NCBI GenBank assembly: GCA_037954665.1
Contig: JBBMOL010000058.1
Location: 4,355,323 to 4,419,322 of the forward strand
DNA length: 64,000 nucleotides
Direction: 5' to 3'
Source: Laguncularia racemosa
Lineage: Eukaryota; Streptophyta; Magnoliopsida; Myrtales; Combretaceae
In this document: positions 10,888 through 22,033 of the stretch, one piece after another
Numbering within the stretch: the stretch's first letter is position 1
How the letters are laid out: every line of letters starts with the position of its first letter
Notes under the pieces: model-generated
Seen by the model: only the letters and a program-made list of their open reading frames with translations
Database searches by the model: none
Told to the model about the DNA's origin: nothing
Program-made: the position numbers and the translations under genes

Positions 10888-12100
10888 TGATAGGAATCAA
10901 AATCCGTTAAGACCTATCATTAGGGCAAGAGCCAAAGGATTTCAAATCTTGGTGATGAGGGCCCATTTTGAGCACATCGACCTTGGAATTATTTGTTTAC
11001 TAACCTCTTTTCTCTTATTTATGTATTGTATATTTCAACATGCACACTTATCATGCTTTACAGGGCGATGGATAAACTCACTGAGACTTAACTTATGGGT
11101 TATCCATGGACCTACCTAAACTGGCGATGAGTTGGGCTGATGAATCCTATGGAAGAGCTAGCATGATGAAGACTATTTTTATTTGTAATTATTTCTTTGG
11201 ACTATTTATGTGTAAGCTTATGGGATACTTTTTATTTGATTGTAATTGAGTTTTAGGACCGACCACCCTAAAAGTGGCATAGTTGTAATTTTGTTGACTT
11301 TTTAACCCTAAAGGGAGCAAGTATAAACACTTGCTTAAGTAAGATTTTGAAGGAGAGTGAAATTTTTCAAAGAAAGAACAACAATTTTATGTGTGAGGGT
11401 TAGGTTTTTCCTAATTCAAATTGCTCTTATCAATTTCAAATCCCAATTTGAGGTTGTGGCGAATGGCTCAAAGGCTAATTTGTGAGTAATATCAAATTTA
11501 CCTTGTTGCAATTTCCTTTCTTCTCTAGTAAGTAGTATCTAGGGTTGATTTGGAAGTGTATTGATCAAATTTTGATTGCATCTATAATCAAATTCTTGTT
11601 GCTTCAATTAATTGTTTTTAGCCTTTGAGTTTTAACCTTTAATTTAACATTATTTTGAACTGTGAATCACTTTGTTAGGAAAGTGGATCATAGAATTGGT
11701 TCTTGCTATTTTGTATGTAATTCACGTAGATTTATTGATCATTGTTATTTTGGAGGAATTTATTATTGTGGAATTGTTATTTGCAATTTAGATCATTCGG
11801 ATTTCATTGCATTTCCATGAGGGTTCACGCTAAACCTAGTAGAGTTGAACTAAAATTGAAGAAGTGAATTAGGGTTTATAAATTGCTCCAATTGCATGTG
11901 TTTAATCTTGGTTTTAGGCATATCATCTTTTGGTATTAGAGCATCATTATACTTGGAATTAAGATTGATTATGCTATTGTTTAAGAATTAGTTCATATAT
12001 AATGAGGAATTGTGTAATTGTTGAATTAGTTTGATTGACATTATTTAATTATCTTTCAAATTGGTTTTGCATGTGATTAATCTTGGTTTTAGGCACATCA
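10888..12100 (+). repeat. Element I 3' LTR
   Basis: It matches the 5' LTR over its full length and includes the same 175-bp extension: internal LTR-like end at 11917-11925, primer-site-like TGGTATTAGAGC at 11931-11942. Because both LTRs carry it, the extension existed before insertion. The right copy of the CACCT duplication follows at 12101-12105. Confidence 0.92.
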
Positions 12101-12412
12101 CACCTACAAACAGAAAACCTAAACACTGTATAGATACCCTAATTCCAATTGTCTTAAAATACCAGATCCCTTAAACTCATTAGGAGTGGAAATGCAGGCT
12201 AAATAGGCTAGCTTGCCCTAACATGCACAGGTCTGTAGGTTGAAGTAGGTCACCCAGCGATGGCTTACACTTTAGGCTGATCGAAAAAGCTAGCCTAACT
12301 TACCCTACGAGCCAATGCGGGTTGACTCACCAAGTTACAAAAAAATATTTTTTTTTCTTCCAAACCCAAATTGGCTAAACACCTAAACCCCAAACTTTAA
12401 ATGGCTAAACCT

Positions 12413-12415
12413 TAA
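12413..12415. repeat. Target-site duplication of the Harbinger element, left copy
   Basis: TAA at 12413-12415 is repeated at 16662-16664. A 3-bp TWA duplication is the signature of PIF/Harbinger transposons. Confidence 0.8.
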
Positions 12416-12707
12416 GGTAGCGTTTGGTTGGCATTAAAATTCGGCACTAGACTGGACAAAATTTTTTGTCTCCCGTTTGGTTGCCACACATGAATGAAGT
12501 ACTGGACAAAACAGCAGTTACGTACTGGACAAAATCAGAAATTTTAGTATCGCATGTAATGTTTTGGGGTTCGAATGCATGGTGCACTTTAGGGGGTTTA
12601 TTGGTTTTAGGGTTCGAATGCTTGCTCTATAATGGAGAAGAGTTGGTTAGGGTTCGAATACATGGTTCGCTTTAGGAGGTTTATTAGTTAGGGTTCGAAT
12701 GCATGCT

Positions 12708-12908
12708 GAGTACACGGTTGAAGGCACGACCGTGTGTTAAGCTTGGAAAATCCACAGAAGCACACACGGTTGAGTACACGGTTGAAGGCACGGCCGTGTG
12801 AAGCACACACAGTTGAGTACACGGTTGAAGGCACGACCGTGTGTTAAACTTGGAAAATCCACAGAAGCACACACGGTTGAGTACACGGTTGAAGGCACGG
12901 GCATGTAT
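12708..12908. repeat. Minisatellite with GAGTACACGGTTGAAGGCAC units
   Basis: Four units begin GAGTACACGGTTGAAGGCAC, spaced about 64, 43 and 64 bases apart. Most continue into CCGTGTG and CACAGAAGCACACACGGTT. The second unit carries the palindrome CACGGCCGTG (12789-12798). It lies in the 5' part of the Harbinger element upstream of the transposase. Open frames on both strands here are created by the repeat. Confidence 0.85.
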
Positions 12909-13358
12909 AAGTCATGTGTCGAGACCGTGTGCTTGAAAAAAGTCAGGAGAATTAGCCATCAACTCATCTTCACTAGAAGTATTGCCCATTCACAACTCAC
13001 AAGTGAAGTCGGATGGAACGAAAGCGCATAATGAAGTTAGGGGGGGGGGGAGTTGGAAGCAATCGGGTCCAACTTAATGAGTAGACAACCAGTTCCTTTA
13101 TTGGATATTTGTGTAGGAGAGCTTCTTAAGGAAGAACAACGACTCCTTACACAAGTTGTCTTATTGCCTACTCCCTAGTTGAATTTACGATTATGTAGCA
13201 TATCATGTTGTCTATTATGTTTTGTATTATGAAAATGATCTTCGGATCCCCAACGTTACACTTATGGGTCTTTCCTTTGATATGTCATATAGATCATGGA
13301 TCATCATGGATTTCTAATTTGTCTTCTTGGATGGAGAGTCTATATCAATATGCTTACA
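12909..13358 (+). other. Harbinger 5' untranslated region
   Basis: Non-coding stretch between the minisatellite and the transposase start. It contains a run of about 11 G residues near 13041-13051 and no supported frame. Confidence 0.5.
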
Positions 13359-14685
13359 ATGGCGGCAGCTAGTTTCTATTATATAAATTTTGTTTTAAAT
13401 AGGAGAGTAGAGAGGGGTGTATTGAACGAGCGAGCAATAGCTAGATATGAAACGCGTCGAGAGGTGACTTAGTCACTCATTAATGGGAGTGATACAAATT
13501 GTTTATGGGAGTTAAGGATGTGTAGGAATAGTTTTGCACATCTTTATGAACTCATTAGGGTACAAGGGGGAATGCATTGTAATGGAAGAGCAACGGTTGA
13601 AGAACAAGTTGTGATTTTTCTTAACATCCTTGCACATCATACAAAAAATAGGAGTATTCAAGTCAGATTTCGTAGATCAGGTGAGACTGTTAGTAGAAAT
13701 TGCCACCAAGTGTTAGCTACTGTGTTAAGGTTACAAGATATTTTACTTGCAAAACCCAATCCAGTACAAGAAGATTGCATTGACGAACAGTGGAAATGGT
13801 TTAAGGTAATACAAAAAATCTTTTAGGTACCTTCAATTAATCGACGACGGTCATGATTACTTATATTACAATACAGATTTTTTTTTTTGTTTCTTTAGGA
13901 ACATTTTAGGGTTGCCTTGGAGCATTAGATGGTACATACATTGCAGTTACGACACCAGTTGCAGATAGACCTAGGTATCGAATAAGGAAAGGGCATCTTG
14001 CAATGAATTTCATAGGTGTATGTGATCGTGACATGAAATTTATCTACATATTGGCTGGCTGGGAAGGGTCTGCATCAGATTCTAGAGTATTACGTGATGC
14101 AGTCATTCAATCTAATGGATTGAGAGTTGCACCTGGTAAGCATTTTAAAAAAGAAAATTGTTTTCATTTTATCTATCCAGTTGAAAATTTTCATGTAAAT
14201 TTATGTGGTTACATTTCGTTGTAGGTTCATATTATCTAGTGGATGGTGGATATTCCAATGCACCAGGATTCCTTTCCCCTTTTAGAGGGAGGCGTTATCA
14301 CATTCAAGAGTAGGCTGCAAGTCAACGTAAGCCTCAAAATCGTGAGGAATTATTTAGTTATAGATATGCAAGGCCAAGAAATGTTGTAGAGAGATGTTTT
14401 GGAATTTTGAAGAAACGATGGGGTATTCTAAGGAGTCCATCATTTTATCCCATCAAAATACAATGTCAAATGATTCTAGCTTGTTGTCTATTACACAACT
14501 TCATTCGAATGTACATGCTACTGGACCCATTGGAGCATGCTGTAATTGAAGGTGACAAAGTTCCTATTGGAGAAAATGGAATTGATACAATTGAAACGGT
14601 AGAACTTACTGAGGCATGGACTGAGATGAGGAATACCTTAACACAAGAGATGTACAATGAATGGAGGGCCCGTCATAGGAACTAG
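13359..14685 (+). pseudogene. PIF/Harbinger DDE transposase (three exons, broken)
   Basis: Start ATG at 13359 (MAAASFYY). Exon 1 is 13359-13805, exon 2 13899-14135, exon 3 14225-14685. The introns have GT/AG ends, and the second splice joins the protein smoothly into SYYLVDGGY. The N-terminal half has the helix-rich SFAHLYELIR region of the family. The DDE_Tnp_4 core has the first Asp in GALDGTY, the second in GSASDSRVL and the Glu in NVVERCFGILKKRWGIL, so all three catalytic residues are present. Lesions: a TAG near 13468, a 1-base frameshift just before the first catalytic block, and a TAG at 14311-14313 where Trp is likely. The enzyme would cut and paste its own element together with the Myb-like partner. 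Confidence 0.9.
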
Positions 14686-14880
14686 AATGTCACTAATTGT
14701 TGTACTTTCTTTGATTATGTATCTTGGATCAGTGTTAGTACTGATTTTTCGTTTATTATATATTATTGAAATCATTTGGTTGTCGAATTTTCAATTTTAT
14801 ATTGTAATGTAAATTGAAATATTCTATCCACTGTTTGTATGCATGACTTACATTTTATTTGTTTGGTTTTTGCTTACACT

Positions 14881-15829
14881 ATGGATTCGTGTATAGTCAT
14901 GGACAGTAGAGATAAAAAAACTAGATGTTCTTGGAGCTAAGTTGAGGAAGAAACGTTATTGATGGTGCTGGAGGAGTTAGTCGTTGAAGGATACAAAGGA
15001 GAAAATGGAAGTTTTAAGAATGGGGCTCATGAAGAAGCTTTAAAAAGGATGAAAAGCTACATTCCAGAAATCAATCTCAATGTCAGGCAAATTGTTAACA
15101 AAATGAAGAGGTGGTCAATGAAGTTGGTAGAGGTTGTTGACATGATAAATATTAGTGGTTTTGGGTGGGATGATGTCAAAAAATGTGTTATTGTTGATAG
15201 TGATGCAGTCCTTGCTAAATACATAGAGGTAAAATCAACATTATCTTTATTTTGAAATAAGGTCATTTTTTAAACGTAAATTCTTTGTTGTTATAATAAC
15301 TATTTCTATTGTTTTGTAGAAACATCCGAAGGTTGCTAATCATGCCAACAAGGAATTTAAAGAGTTTGAAAAACTTCAAGGGATATTTGGAAAGGATAGA
15401 GCAAATGGCAAAAGGGCTGAGACACCAACAGATGTAACACAGGACTTGCAAAATGAGGGTGAGGATACTTTTGATGAAGACATAGAGTCAGAACAAGTGC
15501 CACAGTCTACTGAAGCCTCCAACTATGCCTCAAGTGATCCATCTGTGCGATCGACTCGCAAGCGTCCGATGGCATAATATGTTGCAGAATTTATATCTAC
15601 GTTTCAAAAGAGCATTAGTGATGTTAGGAGTGATTTTGCTTTACTTGCAGGTAGAATTGCTAATCCTCCTAGGGACGATATTGTTGCAGAGTTGAAAACG
15701 TTAGGATTGTCGGAAAATGAAGAGTTGGATGTTCTTATGCAAATGGCGACAAATGCACAGTATGAGAAGTTTTTTTGGAGGCTCCAAGGAGAACAACGCC
15801 TAGCATTTGTTAGGCGAATTATTGGTTGA
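14881..15829 (+). pseudogene. Myb/SANT-like DNA-binding protein of the Harbinger element
   Basis: Start ATG at 14881. Exon 1 is 14881-15228 and exon 2 15320-15829, joined at YIE/KHPKVAN. The N-terminal domain matches the plant Myb/SANT-like family (PF12776): CSWS near the start, LEELVVEG, NGSFKNGA, NKMKRW, then SGFGWDD, KHPKVANH and GIFGKDRANG. A basic RKRP segment and a helical C-terminus follow. Two TAA stops interrupt it (after CSWS and after RKRPMA). In PIF elements this second protein binds the ends and assists the transposase in the nucleus. It lies 195 bp downstream of the transposase on the same strand. Confidence 0.88.
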
Positions 15830-16661
15830 TGTAAAACATGTTTGTAGTATTTATGTAATTGAGACTTCTTTCATTGGCTTTGTATTATCAAACCTCTCTA
15901 CCCTGGTTTAGTACCTTGTATGGTTAAACCGGTTTTCATATTTTGTAGAAGTTGTAACCTCATGAATCTCCTGCAATAGAGTTGGTAGGTTTTCTATCAG
16001 ATGTAGTTGGTAAGTCATAATCATAGAAACTACTTTGACTATTGAAACGTATGATTATTATCTTATCTATGTCATTTATGCCTTGTCCTTATGAAATATA
16101 AAAGTGATTGATGTTCTAATCTAATCGATCTAATTTGTGGATGGATTTTGTAATTTTGTCGATCTAAATGACTTGTTCAAAGTGATTGATGGATATGTGA
16201 ATGTTTCAGTGTAAAAGTGTTTCATGTCTTCAGTGATATATTCAAAATCATAAATAACGTATTGTTTCATTAAATATAACATAATTCTTTTCCCTATAAT
16301 ATTTAATATAATATATTAAACCTTCAAATCATTTTTTCTTATAATAATATCAAAAATATATAAATAACTATGATATAAATAAAAGGGCAAAATTATCAAT
16401 TTTACTCTGTCCAGTTCAGTACTTTGCAATTTCAAACACTACACAGCACAAAAACCTTCTCCAGTAATTTAAAAGGGCAAAACTGTCAACTTTACTATGT
16501 TCAGTCCAGTACTTTGCAATCCAAACACTGGACAGCACAAAAATCCTTATCCAGTATTGAACAAACCAAACATGGTACAAAAATATTTTTTGTCTAGTCC
16601 TTCTTCTTTTGTACTGTCCAGTACTCCTTGTTCTGTCTAGTACCAGTAACCAAACGGTACC
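15830..16661. other. Harbinger 3' region with duplicated subterminal block
   Basis: Non-coding. Two roughly 88-bp direct repeats lie at about 16382-16469 and 16470-16557, each starting AAAGGGCAAAA and containing CAGTACTTTGCAAT. The subterminal motif CTGTCCAGTA and its variants recur up to the inverted repeat, matching the ACTGGACAAA motifs at the left end. These are probably transposase or Myb-protein binding sites. Confidence 0.7.
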
Positions 16662-16664
16662 TAA

Positions 16665-17420
16665 AACCAAACCCTCACGCCCTAAAACCCAAACGACCAA
16701 ACCCTCACAAGTCACAACCAAAACCCTAAACCCAATAAAAACCTAAAGCCCAATGGTGAAACGACCAAACCCCTGAACTCCCAAACCCCTAACCTAAGCC
16801 TTAAACCTCAACTTTGAACCTTAACCACAAGCCCCACATCATAGGTCCACACAACATAATAGTTGGCTAAATTAAAAAAAAAAAACTACAACTACACGAG
16901 GAGTAGGACTCACCATGCACAATTGACTCACAGTGATGATGATGAGGACTTCTGAGTTCGTGTTAGGTTGGAGTGGCTGGGTTTGTGTTTAGGTTCCAAA
17001 CGACGATGGGTAGGTGTGTAGTGGCCAGTGGTCTCAAATAAGGTGGAGAGGAGGTGTGTCCTATTGTCCCGTGTGACTGTGTGAGCGTGAGTGTTAAGTG
17101 AGAGATGAGATGAGTGAGAGTTTGAGAGAGATTGTGAAAATTGAGAATTGATTGCAAGTGAGAGTGATGAGAGTTGTGCGACCCCCTAATCCTTGTCTCT
17201 ATGTACCTGATGCTTTTTTTTTATATATATAAATTTAGGTAGGCCAAGTGGGCTAACCTATGTTTGCAACAACTTGGCTTGCCCTAACTAGTAGGTTAAG
17301 TAAAGTAGGCGAAAAGCTTGCAAATTGCATGGGTCAAATTTTTTTAACCTAACTTGCAAAAAAATTATGGGTTGGATCAAAAATTCCACGGGCCAAAAAT
17401 TGCCTTGCATTCCCACCACT
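16665..17420. other. Right flank of the hAT-like element
   Basis: Non-coding. AACCCTAAACC-type low-complexity sequence runs from 16665 to about 16860. A GAGTGAGAG-rich stretch follows near 17080-17170, then sequence related to the left arm (GGCTAACCT, GCCCTAACTAGTAGG), ending in the inverted-repeat-like terminus. Confidence 0.5.
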
Positions 17421-18021
17421 ACTCACTACACCAAACAAAATCAAAACCATCTTGTCGTCGTTACACCTAGACACATGTAAGACTCTAAAACCCTAATCGG
17501 AAGTGAGACCCCAATCGGAGCAAAAACCTCGTTTTTTCCCACCATTTTTCGCAAATCAAACTACTGAACTTACTTCCCCAAACAAAATCGGACCCGACCC
17601 TCTCATCATACTTTCCTAAAGAGCACATTAGGCGGTTTGCCATGGGGTTTCATTTCATGAAGACATGTATTGGGGCTAAGTCTGGCGTCTACAGATAAGT
17701 ATCTTTGCTGTCTTTTAGTGTGTAGGGTTGGGCTACTCGGTAGCGTTTTCCTTTGTGCCTTTTACTATTACGTCTTACTGCCGGTCGAAGAGTTCTTTGT
17801 CTCCTGTAAAAAGTCCAGTTAAGTTTGTTGCTTTTGCGTTCTACTCGGGGCTTTTTCTTTTTCTGTCTTGTCATGGAGCTGTCTTCTCTCTCTTGTTTCT
17901 TCCCTTCGTAATATGGATCTCTTTTTCTTTCATCTAGTTCGTCAGTTAGTTCTGCCCCTGTATCAGCTCCCCATTTTGTTAAACCTGCTCTGCATTTGTC
18001 ATAGGAGGATGGACAATCACA

Positions 18022-19275
18022 ATGGCTTCCAACAATGATGCTGAGAGTGGCGGTAGGAGTATTCCTCAAATGATAGACCTGGAGATTGTTGAGCTAGAAT
18101 CAAACCCAGCAGTTACTTTGCTGTTATGTAAGATTATTTCAAATAAATCTGAAAGGAAAGCAGCTACGACATCAATGATAAAGAAGTTGTGTAGGGCGTA
18201 TGGACAGTGTGAGGTGGCTCCAATGCATTCTAATGTATATGTGTGCACATTCAAGAATGAGGATTAAGCCATGAGGATTTTAAAGGATGGACCATGGGCT
18301 ATCTCCAGGAAGCTACTAGTTTTAAATATATAGAATAGCAATCAGAAGGCAGAAGAAATCAGCTGAAATATAGAGGACAGATACTTGTGCATTTCAAATA
18401 TGAGAAGCTACCGGATATTTGCTTTAGGAGTGGGAAGATGGGGGACACACGACAACAGGTTGCTGCTTGGAGCTAAATATTCTTATTACATATGGTGTGT
18501 GCTTGAGGGCAGCTCCAATCAGAACTTCTGAAGTCGATGCATTGCCGAGTAATAGCTCTTCAGCTCAGTTTACATCTTTGGAAGGAGCCTTAAATGAATC
18601 GGCGCCATTCCATAGTGCACTGCAGCTAAATCCACCCCTAAACTTAAATCCCCAACACAGCTTCCTAAGGAGTCAGGTCCAGAATTCTTGGCCATCCTCC
18701 AAACAATTTGACACACACAAGGGCTTCACATAAAATTTCAACCATTGATTTTAGTCCTTTAGAACCACCGATTGACTTGTCTAGCTCTATATCTCCCCTG
18801 ACCTTAACCCAAAAAACCAAAATGAGCCTAAAGATGTTACAAGCTTAAAGAGAGCTCAAGCACAAAGACCTCGATCAAGCAAAAAATGAAAGAACACCCT
18901 AGCACTTTGACACCTACCTATAGTGACAAAGAGACCCCAGAAATCAAGACTGTTACCCAACCAACAAACACGAAGAAGCAAGATAACACTCTTTCCACTT
19001 CAGAAAATCCAACTTATTTTGTGGAATTACTCGAGTCACCATCCCATGAGAGCCATACCTTGGCTTTGGTACAAAACTCTCCAGCTAACCTAGCTATAGC
19101 TTTGAAGACATTATCCATAAAGCCACCAGCAGAAGAAGAGCAGACGGGGGTTATGAAGAGGCCAAAATTTGGTGAAAAAAGCGAGAGAGTGCCAAGTCCA
19201 AATAAGAAATTTCCTGTGAAGAGAGGAAAGAAGACAAGAAAACTGGGGGCAGAAGAAAAAGAGGGGGCCCGTTAG
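18022..19275 (+). pseudogene. LINE-B ORF1 protein
   Basis: ATG at 18022 opens 81 residues that resemble the start of DUF4283 (IISNKSERKAATTSMIKKL ... VYVCTFKNED). A stop at 18265 follows, but family sequence continues (AMRILKDGPWAISRKLLVL). The later EKLPDICFRSGKMGD block is a decayed zinc knuckle: only one Cys remains. The C-terminal segment (18886-19275) is a charged linker with a KKFPVKRGKKTRK basic patch. ORF1 proteins coat LINE RNA. ORF2 begins about 110 bp downstream. Confidence 0.75.
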
Positions 19276-19383
19276 CAATGAAAGTGGATCTATCCTTAGA
19301 TAATTTGGTATCTGTTCCCATTACTACCTTCGACTTGATGAAAGGGGCTCTGGTGCCTGGTCAGAATCAGCCACCACGAAGCC

Positions 19384-19740
19384 ATGATGCTCCTAAGCTG
19401 GAACTATCAGGGCATTAGATCTCACCTAACAGTTCAACATCTAAGAGATCTAGTGACTAGGCATAACCCAAGTATCATTTTTTTGATGGAGACAAAAAAC
19501 AAATCAAGTGTGCTGTCAAGGTTAAGGAGAAGATTTAGGTATAGCAATGAGTTTTATGTACTACTAATCGGGAGATTTGGAGGATTGGCACTATGGTGGA
19601 TGGACAATGTTACAAAAGAAATAAAGGAGTTTCATAGAATTCACATACGCTTGGAGGTAAAGTTGGTTGATGGAAGCATTTTTGCTAAAATCTCATGGAT
19701 TTACATAGATGTAGATCCACAACTTAGGTAGCTGTTATAG
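19384..19740 (+). pseudogene. LINE-B endonuclease, N-terminal part
   Basis: The frame begins MMLLSWNYQGIRSHLTVQHL and continues SIIFLMETKNKSS and FGGLALWW. These are the first strand, the catalytic-Glu strand (LMETK) and the GGLALWW block of plant LINE endonucleases. The usual WNCQG has Tyr for Cys. The frame is closed by a stop at 19729 and then by the copia insertion at 19760. The remainder of the domain lies at 29181-29600. Confidence 0.88.
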
Positions 19741-19754
19741 AGGGAGCTAGAGAG

Positions 19755-19759
19755 GTTGG
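19755..19759. repeat. Target-site duplication of the copia element, left copy
   Basis: GTTGG at 19755-19759 faces GTTAG at 29181-29185. The 4-of-5 match fits a 5-bp duplication with one later G-to-A change. Confidence 0.75.
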
Positions 19760-19968
19760 TGAAGCAAAATATGAAGGAAAAAAAAATTCTTATTCATTTG
19801 CCCTTTTTATCTTACAATATATATATAGGATTACAAGAGTAAAAAAGAAAAAGATAAAAAAGGAAAAACTGTAATACATGGAAAAAACTATAATACATTT
19901 TTTTTAAATATATCTTTTCTAAAAATAAACAAAATTTTCTTATTGTTTATAGTTCATATATTTTGACA
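19760..19968 (-). repeat. Copia element 3' LTR
   Basis: 209 bp, starting TGAAGCAAAATATGAAGG and ending TTTTGACA on the plus strand. It is AT-rich and matches 28989-29180 with indels. The adjacent CTCCCCATCAAG is the complement of a GATGGGGAG purine tract. Confidence 0.88.
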
Positions 19969-20071
19969 CTCCCCATCAAGTCGAGGAATAGATGTCTTCC
20001 ATTCTTAGCTTGGACACAAGATAGTGAAAACTTGAACTACTTAGCCCCTTTGTTAGATCATCTGCTAATTG

Positions 20072-20584
20072 TCATCCTGTTGGAATATAGGGCATACATA
20101 ATAACCCTTCCTCCAATTTTTCTTTGATAAAATGTCTATTAATTTTAATATGCTTTGTCTTATTGTGTTTTATAGGATTATGAGCAATATCGATGGCTAA
20201 CTTTTTGTCACAATAGAGCTTCATATGACCATCCCATTTGATCCTCAAATCATTTAGGATAATCTTCAACTAGAGTAATTCACACAATCCTTGAGCAATT
20301 GCCCTAAACTCTAATTTGGCTAATGATCTCGCCACCACATTCTGTTTTGTGATCCTCCATGTTACCAAGTTACCTCTAACAAAAGTACAATACTTGGTAG
20401 TTGATCTTCTTTCCATTAGAGAACTAGCATATTCAACCTCAATGTAGGCTTCTAGAGTAAGTTTGGAGTTCTTTTTGAAAAAAATTCCCTTTCTTAGATT
20501 GCCTTTCAAGTAGTGAAGCACCTTATAGGCAACTTGAAGATGAGGTTCTCTTAAATCATGCATGAATTGGTTAATTATGCTCAC
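20072..20584 (-). pseudogene. Copia RNase H
   Basis: The minus frame 20584-20270 reads HLQVAYKVLHYLKGN, LEAYIEVEYASS and KYCTFVRGNLVTWR, the copia RNase H block. The usual first catalytic Asp (YxDADxA) appears as IEVEYA, so it is substituted. The following segment 20269-20072 has MKLYCDKKLAIDIAHNP and RHFIKEKLEEG, the conserved C-terminal H-F-I-x-E-K region. The last in-frame stop is near 20070, about 100 bp from the LTR. Confidence 0.88.
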
Positions 20585-20851
20585 TGAGTATACAATATTT
20601 GGTTAAGTGTGGGCTGGATATATAAGTTTACCAACTAATCTTTAATACATTCTTTTATCAACTATTGGTTCTTCCTTAGCTTCTCCCAACTTTTGATTTA
20701 GATTTATTGGAGTAGAGATTAGCTTACTTCTAATTTTCCCTGTTTCTACCAATAAGTCAGTCACATATTTCTACTGCAAAATGAAAATTCCTTATGTGGA
20801 ATGGGCCACCTCAATACCGAGGAAGTACTTTAGTTTCCCTAATTCCTTTAT

Positions 20852-21720
20852 CTAAAATTCTCTAGTTAGTTGTTGCTTCAACTCATACTTCTCTCTCTCA
20901 TCATTTCTTGTTGTTATGATGTCATTTACATAGACCATAAGTATAGTTATTCTCCCTGCAGCTGAGTTCTTAGTAAAGAGAGTGTGATCCCCTTGACTTT
21001 GTTTATAACTAGACTTCTTCATAACCTCTACAAATCTTCCAAACCAAGCTTTAAGGGATTGTTTTAACTTATAAGGAGCCTTCCTCAATTTGCACACCTT
21101 ATTACTTGTGTCTCCCTCAAAACTTGGTGGAATATTCATGTAGATTTGTTCATCTAAGTCACATGAAGAAATGCGTTTTTAACATCATATTGTAAAAGTT
21201 GCTAGTCGAAGTGGGTAGCCAATGATAACAAAATTCTCACAATATTTATTTTTGTGATTGGAGAAAAAGTCTCCTGATAAGCAACTCCATATGTTTGAGT
21301 ATAACCCTTGGCCACCAATCTGGCTTGATATTTCTGAAGAGATCCATTAGCTTTGTATTTCACTATGAAAATCCACTTATAATCAACAATATTTTTTCCT
21401 TTCAGTTTATCAATAATCTCCTAGGTTTTATTCTTTTCCAAGGCAATCATCTCTTCTTTCATAGCATTCCTCCATTCCCTTTTTGACAATGACTCAGAAA
21501 CTGTTTTGGGAATAGCAATGGTGTTTAGACTCACAATGAACCTTTTGTGGGTTGGTGATAGATGATTAAGTGAAACATAGTGAGACAATGGATAAAGTGA
21601 TCGTTTATTGCATTCTCTGGTTCCTTTTCTAATAGCATTAGGAAGGTTTAGGTCGTTTGTTGGGTCAATGGATGGTTCAATAGATTGTGCATTTAAAGAA
21701 GGGTTAGATCTTACCATGAT
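20852..21720 (-). pseudogene. Copia reverse transcriptase
   Basis: The upstream segment 21717-21421 ends in REWRNAMKEEMIALEKNKT, the standard start of the copia RT domain. The 21139-20852 segment reads CKLRKAPYKLKQSLKAWF, DHTLFTKN and VYVNDIITT. In the catalytic motif the family has Y-V-D-D; here the first Asp is Asn (YVND), so it is inactive. Between the segments are stops and a frameshift. The two parts lie on the 3' side of the Element II insertion. Confidence 0.88.
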
Positions 21721-22028
21721 TTTATTACTATTATTTGACTTAGATTCTTGGACCTACGTTGGTGGAGTAGCCTTTCTCCTTGAATAAACTTAAGAAATCT
21801 TACAATGATCAACACTTGCTAGAATAGGAGATGTCAGGAGTTCAGTGGTAGACTTGAATATGTTTGGCTTAGGAGATTTAGACTCTGGTTCAACATTGGT
21901 TAGAACATGGGAAATAAGAGGAAGATCAAGAGGTTTAAGTGACTCAAAGGAATCATTAGTACTCTCTTCCATCCTTGAAATCTCCCCCTAAAGAAAGGAC
22001 TTAGAGAGAAAAAATGTGTTGTTTCTGC

Positions 22029-22033
22029 AAATG
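22029..22033. repeat. Target-site duplication of Element II, left copy
   Basis: AAATG at 22029-22033 equals AAATG at 26555-26559, immediately outside the LTRs. The copia integrase-RT frame resumes on either side. Confidence 0.92.

Larger units (their letters stand above)
7390..12100 (+). mobile_element. Element I: complete non-autonomous Ty3/gypsy-type LTR element carrying only a protease remnant
   Basis: Two direct LTRs (7390-8605, 1216 bp, and 10888-12100, 1213 bp) begin TGATAGGAATC and end GGCACATCA. They are flanked by the exact 5-bp duplication CACCT. An initiator-Met primer site follows the 5' LTR and a GAGGAGA purine tract abuts the 3' LTR. The internal 2.3 kb holds a long non-coding leader and one protease-type reading frame. 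Gag, reverse transcriptase, RNase H and integrase are absent. Hand comparison of the first 285 bases of the LTRs gives about 29 differences (10%), mostly transitions, so the insertion is old. It is sister to Element II and related to Element IV. Confidence 0.93.
12416..16661 (+). mobile_element. PIF/Harbinger DNA transposon with both genes
   Basis: The terminal inverted repeats are GGTAGCGTTTGGTTG at the left and, as reverse complement, GGTACCGTTTGGTTA at the right, flanked by TAA on both sides. Subterminal regions are dense in ACTGGACAAAA and its complement. Two genes read left to right: a DDE transposase (13359-14685) and a Myb/SANT-like partner (14881-15829). That is the standard two-gene organisation of plant PIF elements. 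Both genes hold premature stops, so this copy is dead, although introns, catalytic residues and ends are still readable. Confidence 0.93.
12175..17428. mobile_element. Probable hAT-type non-autonomous DNA transposon hosting the Harbinger element
   Basis: The left end at 12183 reads GGAGTGGAAATGCAGGCT. The reverse complement of the right end at 17420 reads AGTGGTGGGAATGCAAGGCA. Both resemble the GGGGTGGCAA-type termini of plant hAT elements. The flanking octamers are ACTCATTA (12175-12182) and ACTCACTA (17421-17428), 7 of 8 identical, the length expected of a hAT duplication. Internal sequence outside the Harbinger insert (12183-12412 and 16665-17420) is non-coding, with GGCTAGCTTGCC-like and AACCCTAAACC-rich stretches. 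No transposase is left. The ends are only moderately similar, so the call is tentative. Confidence 0.55.

Noticed and set aside
12708..12908. CRISPR-like spaced repeats
   Set aside because: Units are of unequal length with near-identical spacers, inside a eukaryotic transposon. This is a minisatellite. The same applies to 63541-63960.
12684..13031. Cys-rich small frames on both strands around 12.7-13.0 kb
   Set aside because: Created by the tandem repeat, with repeated peptide units in both directions and no start context.
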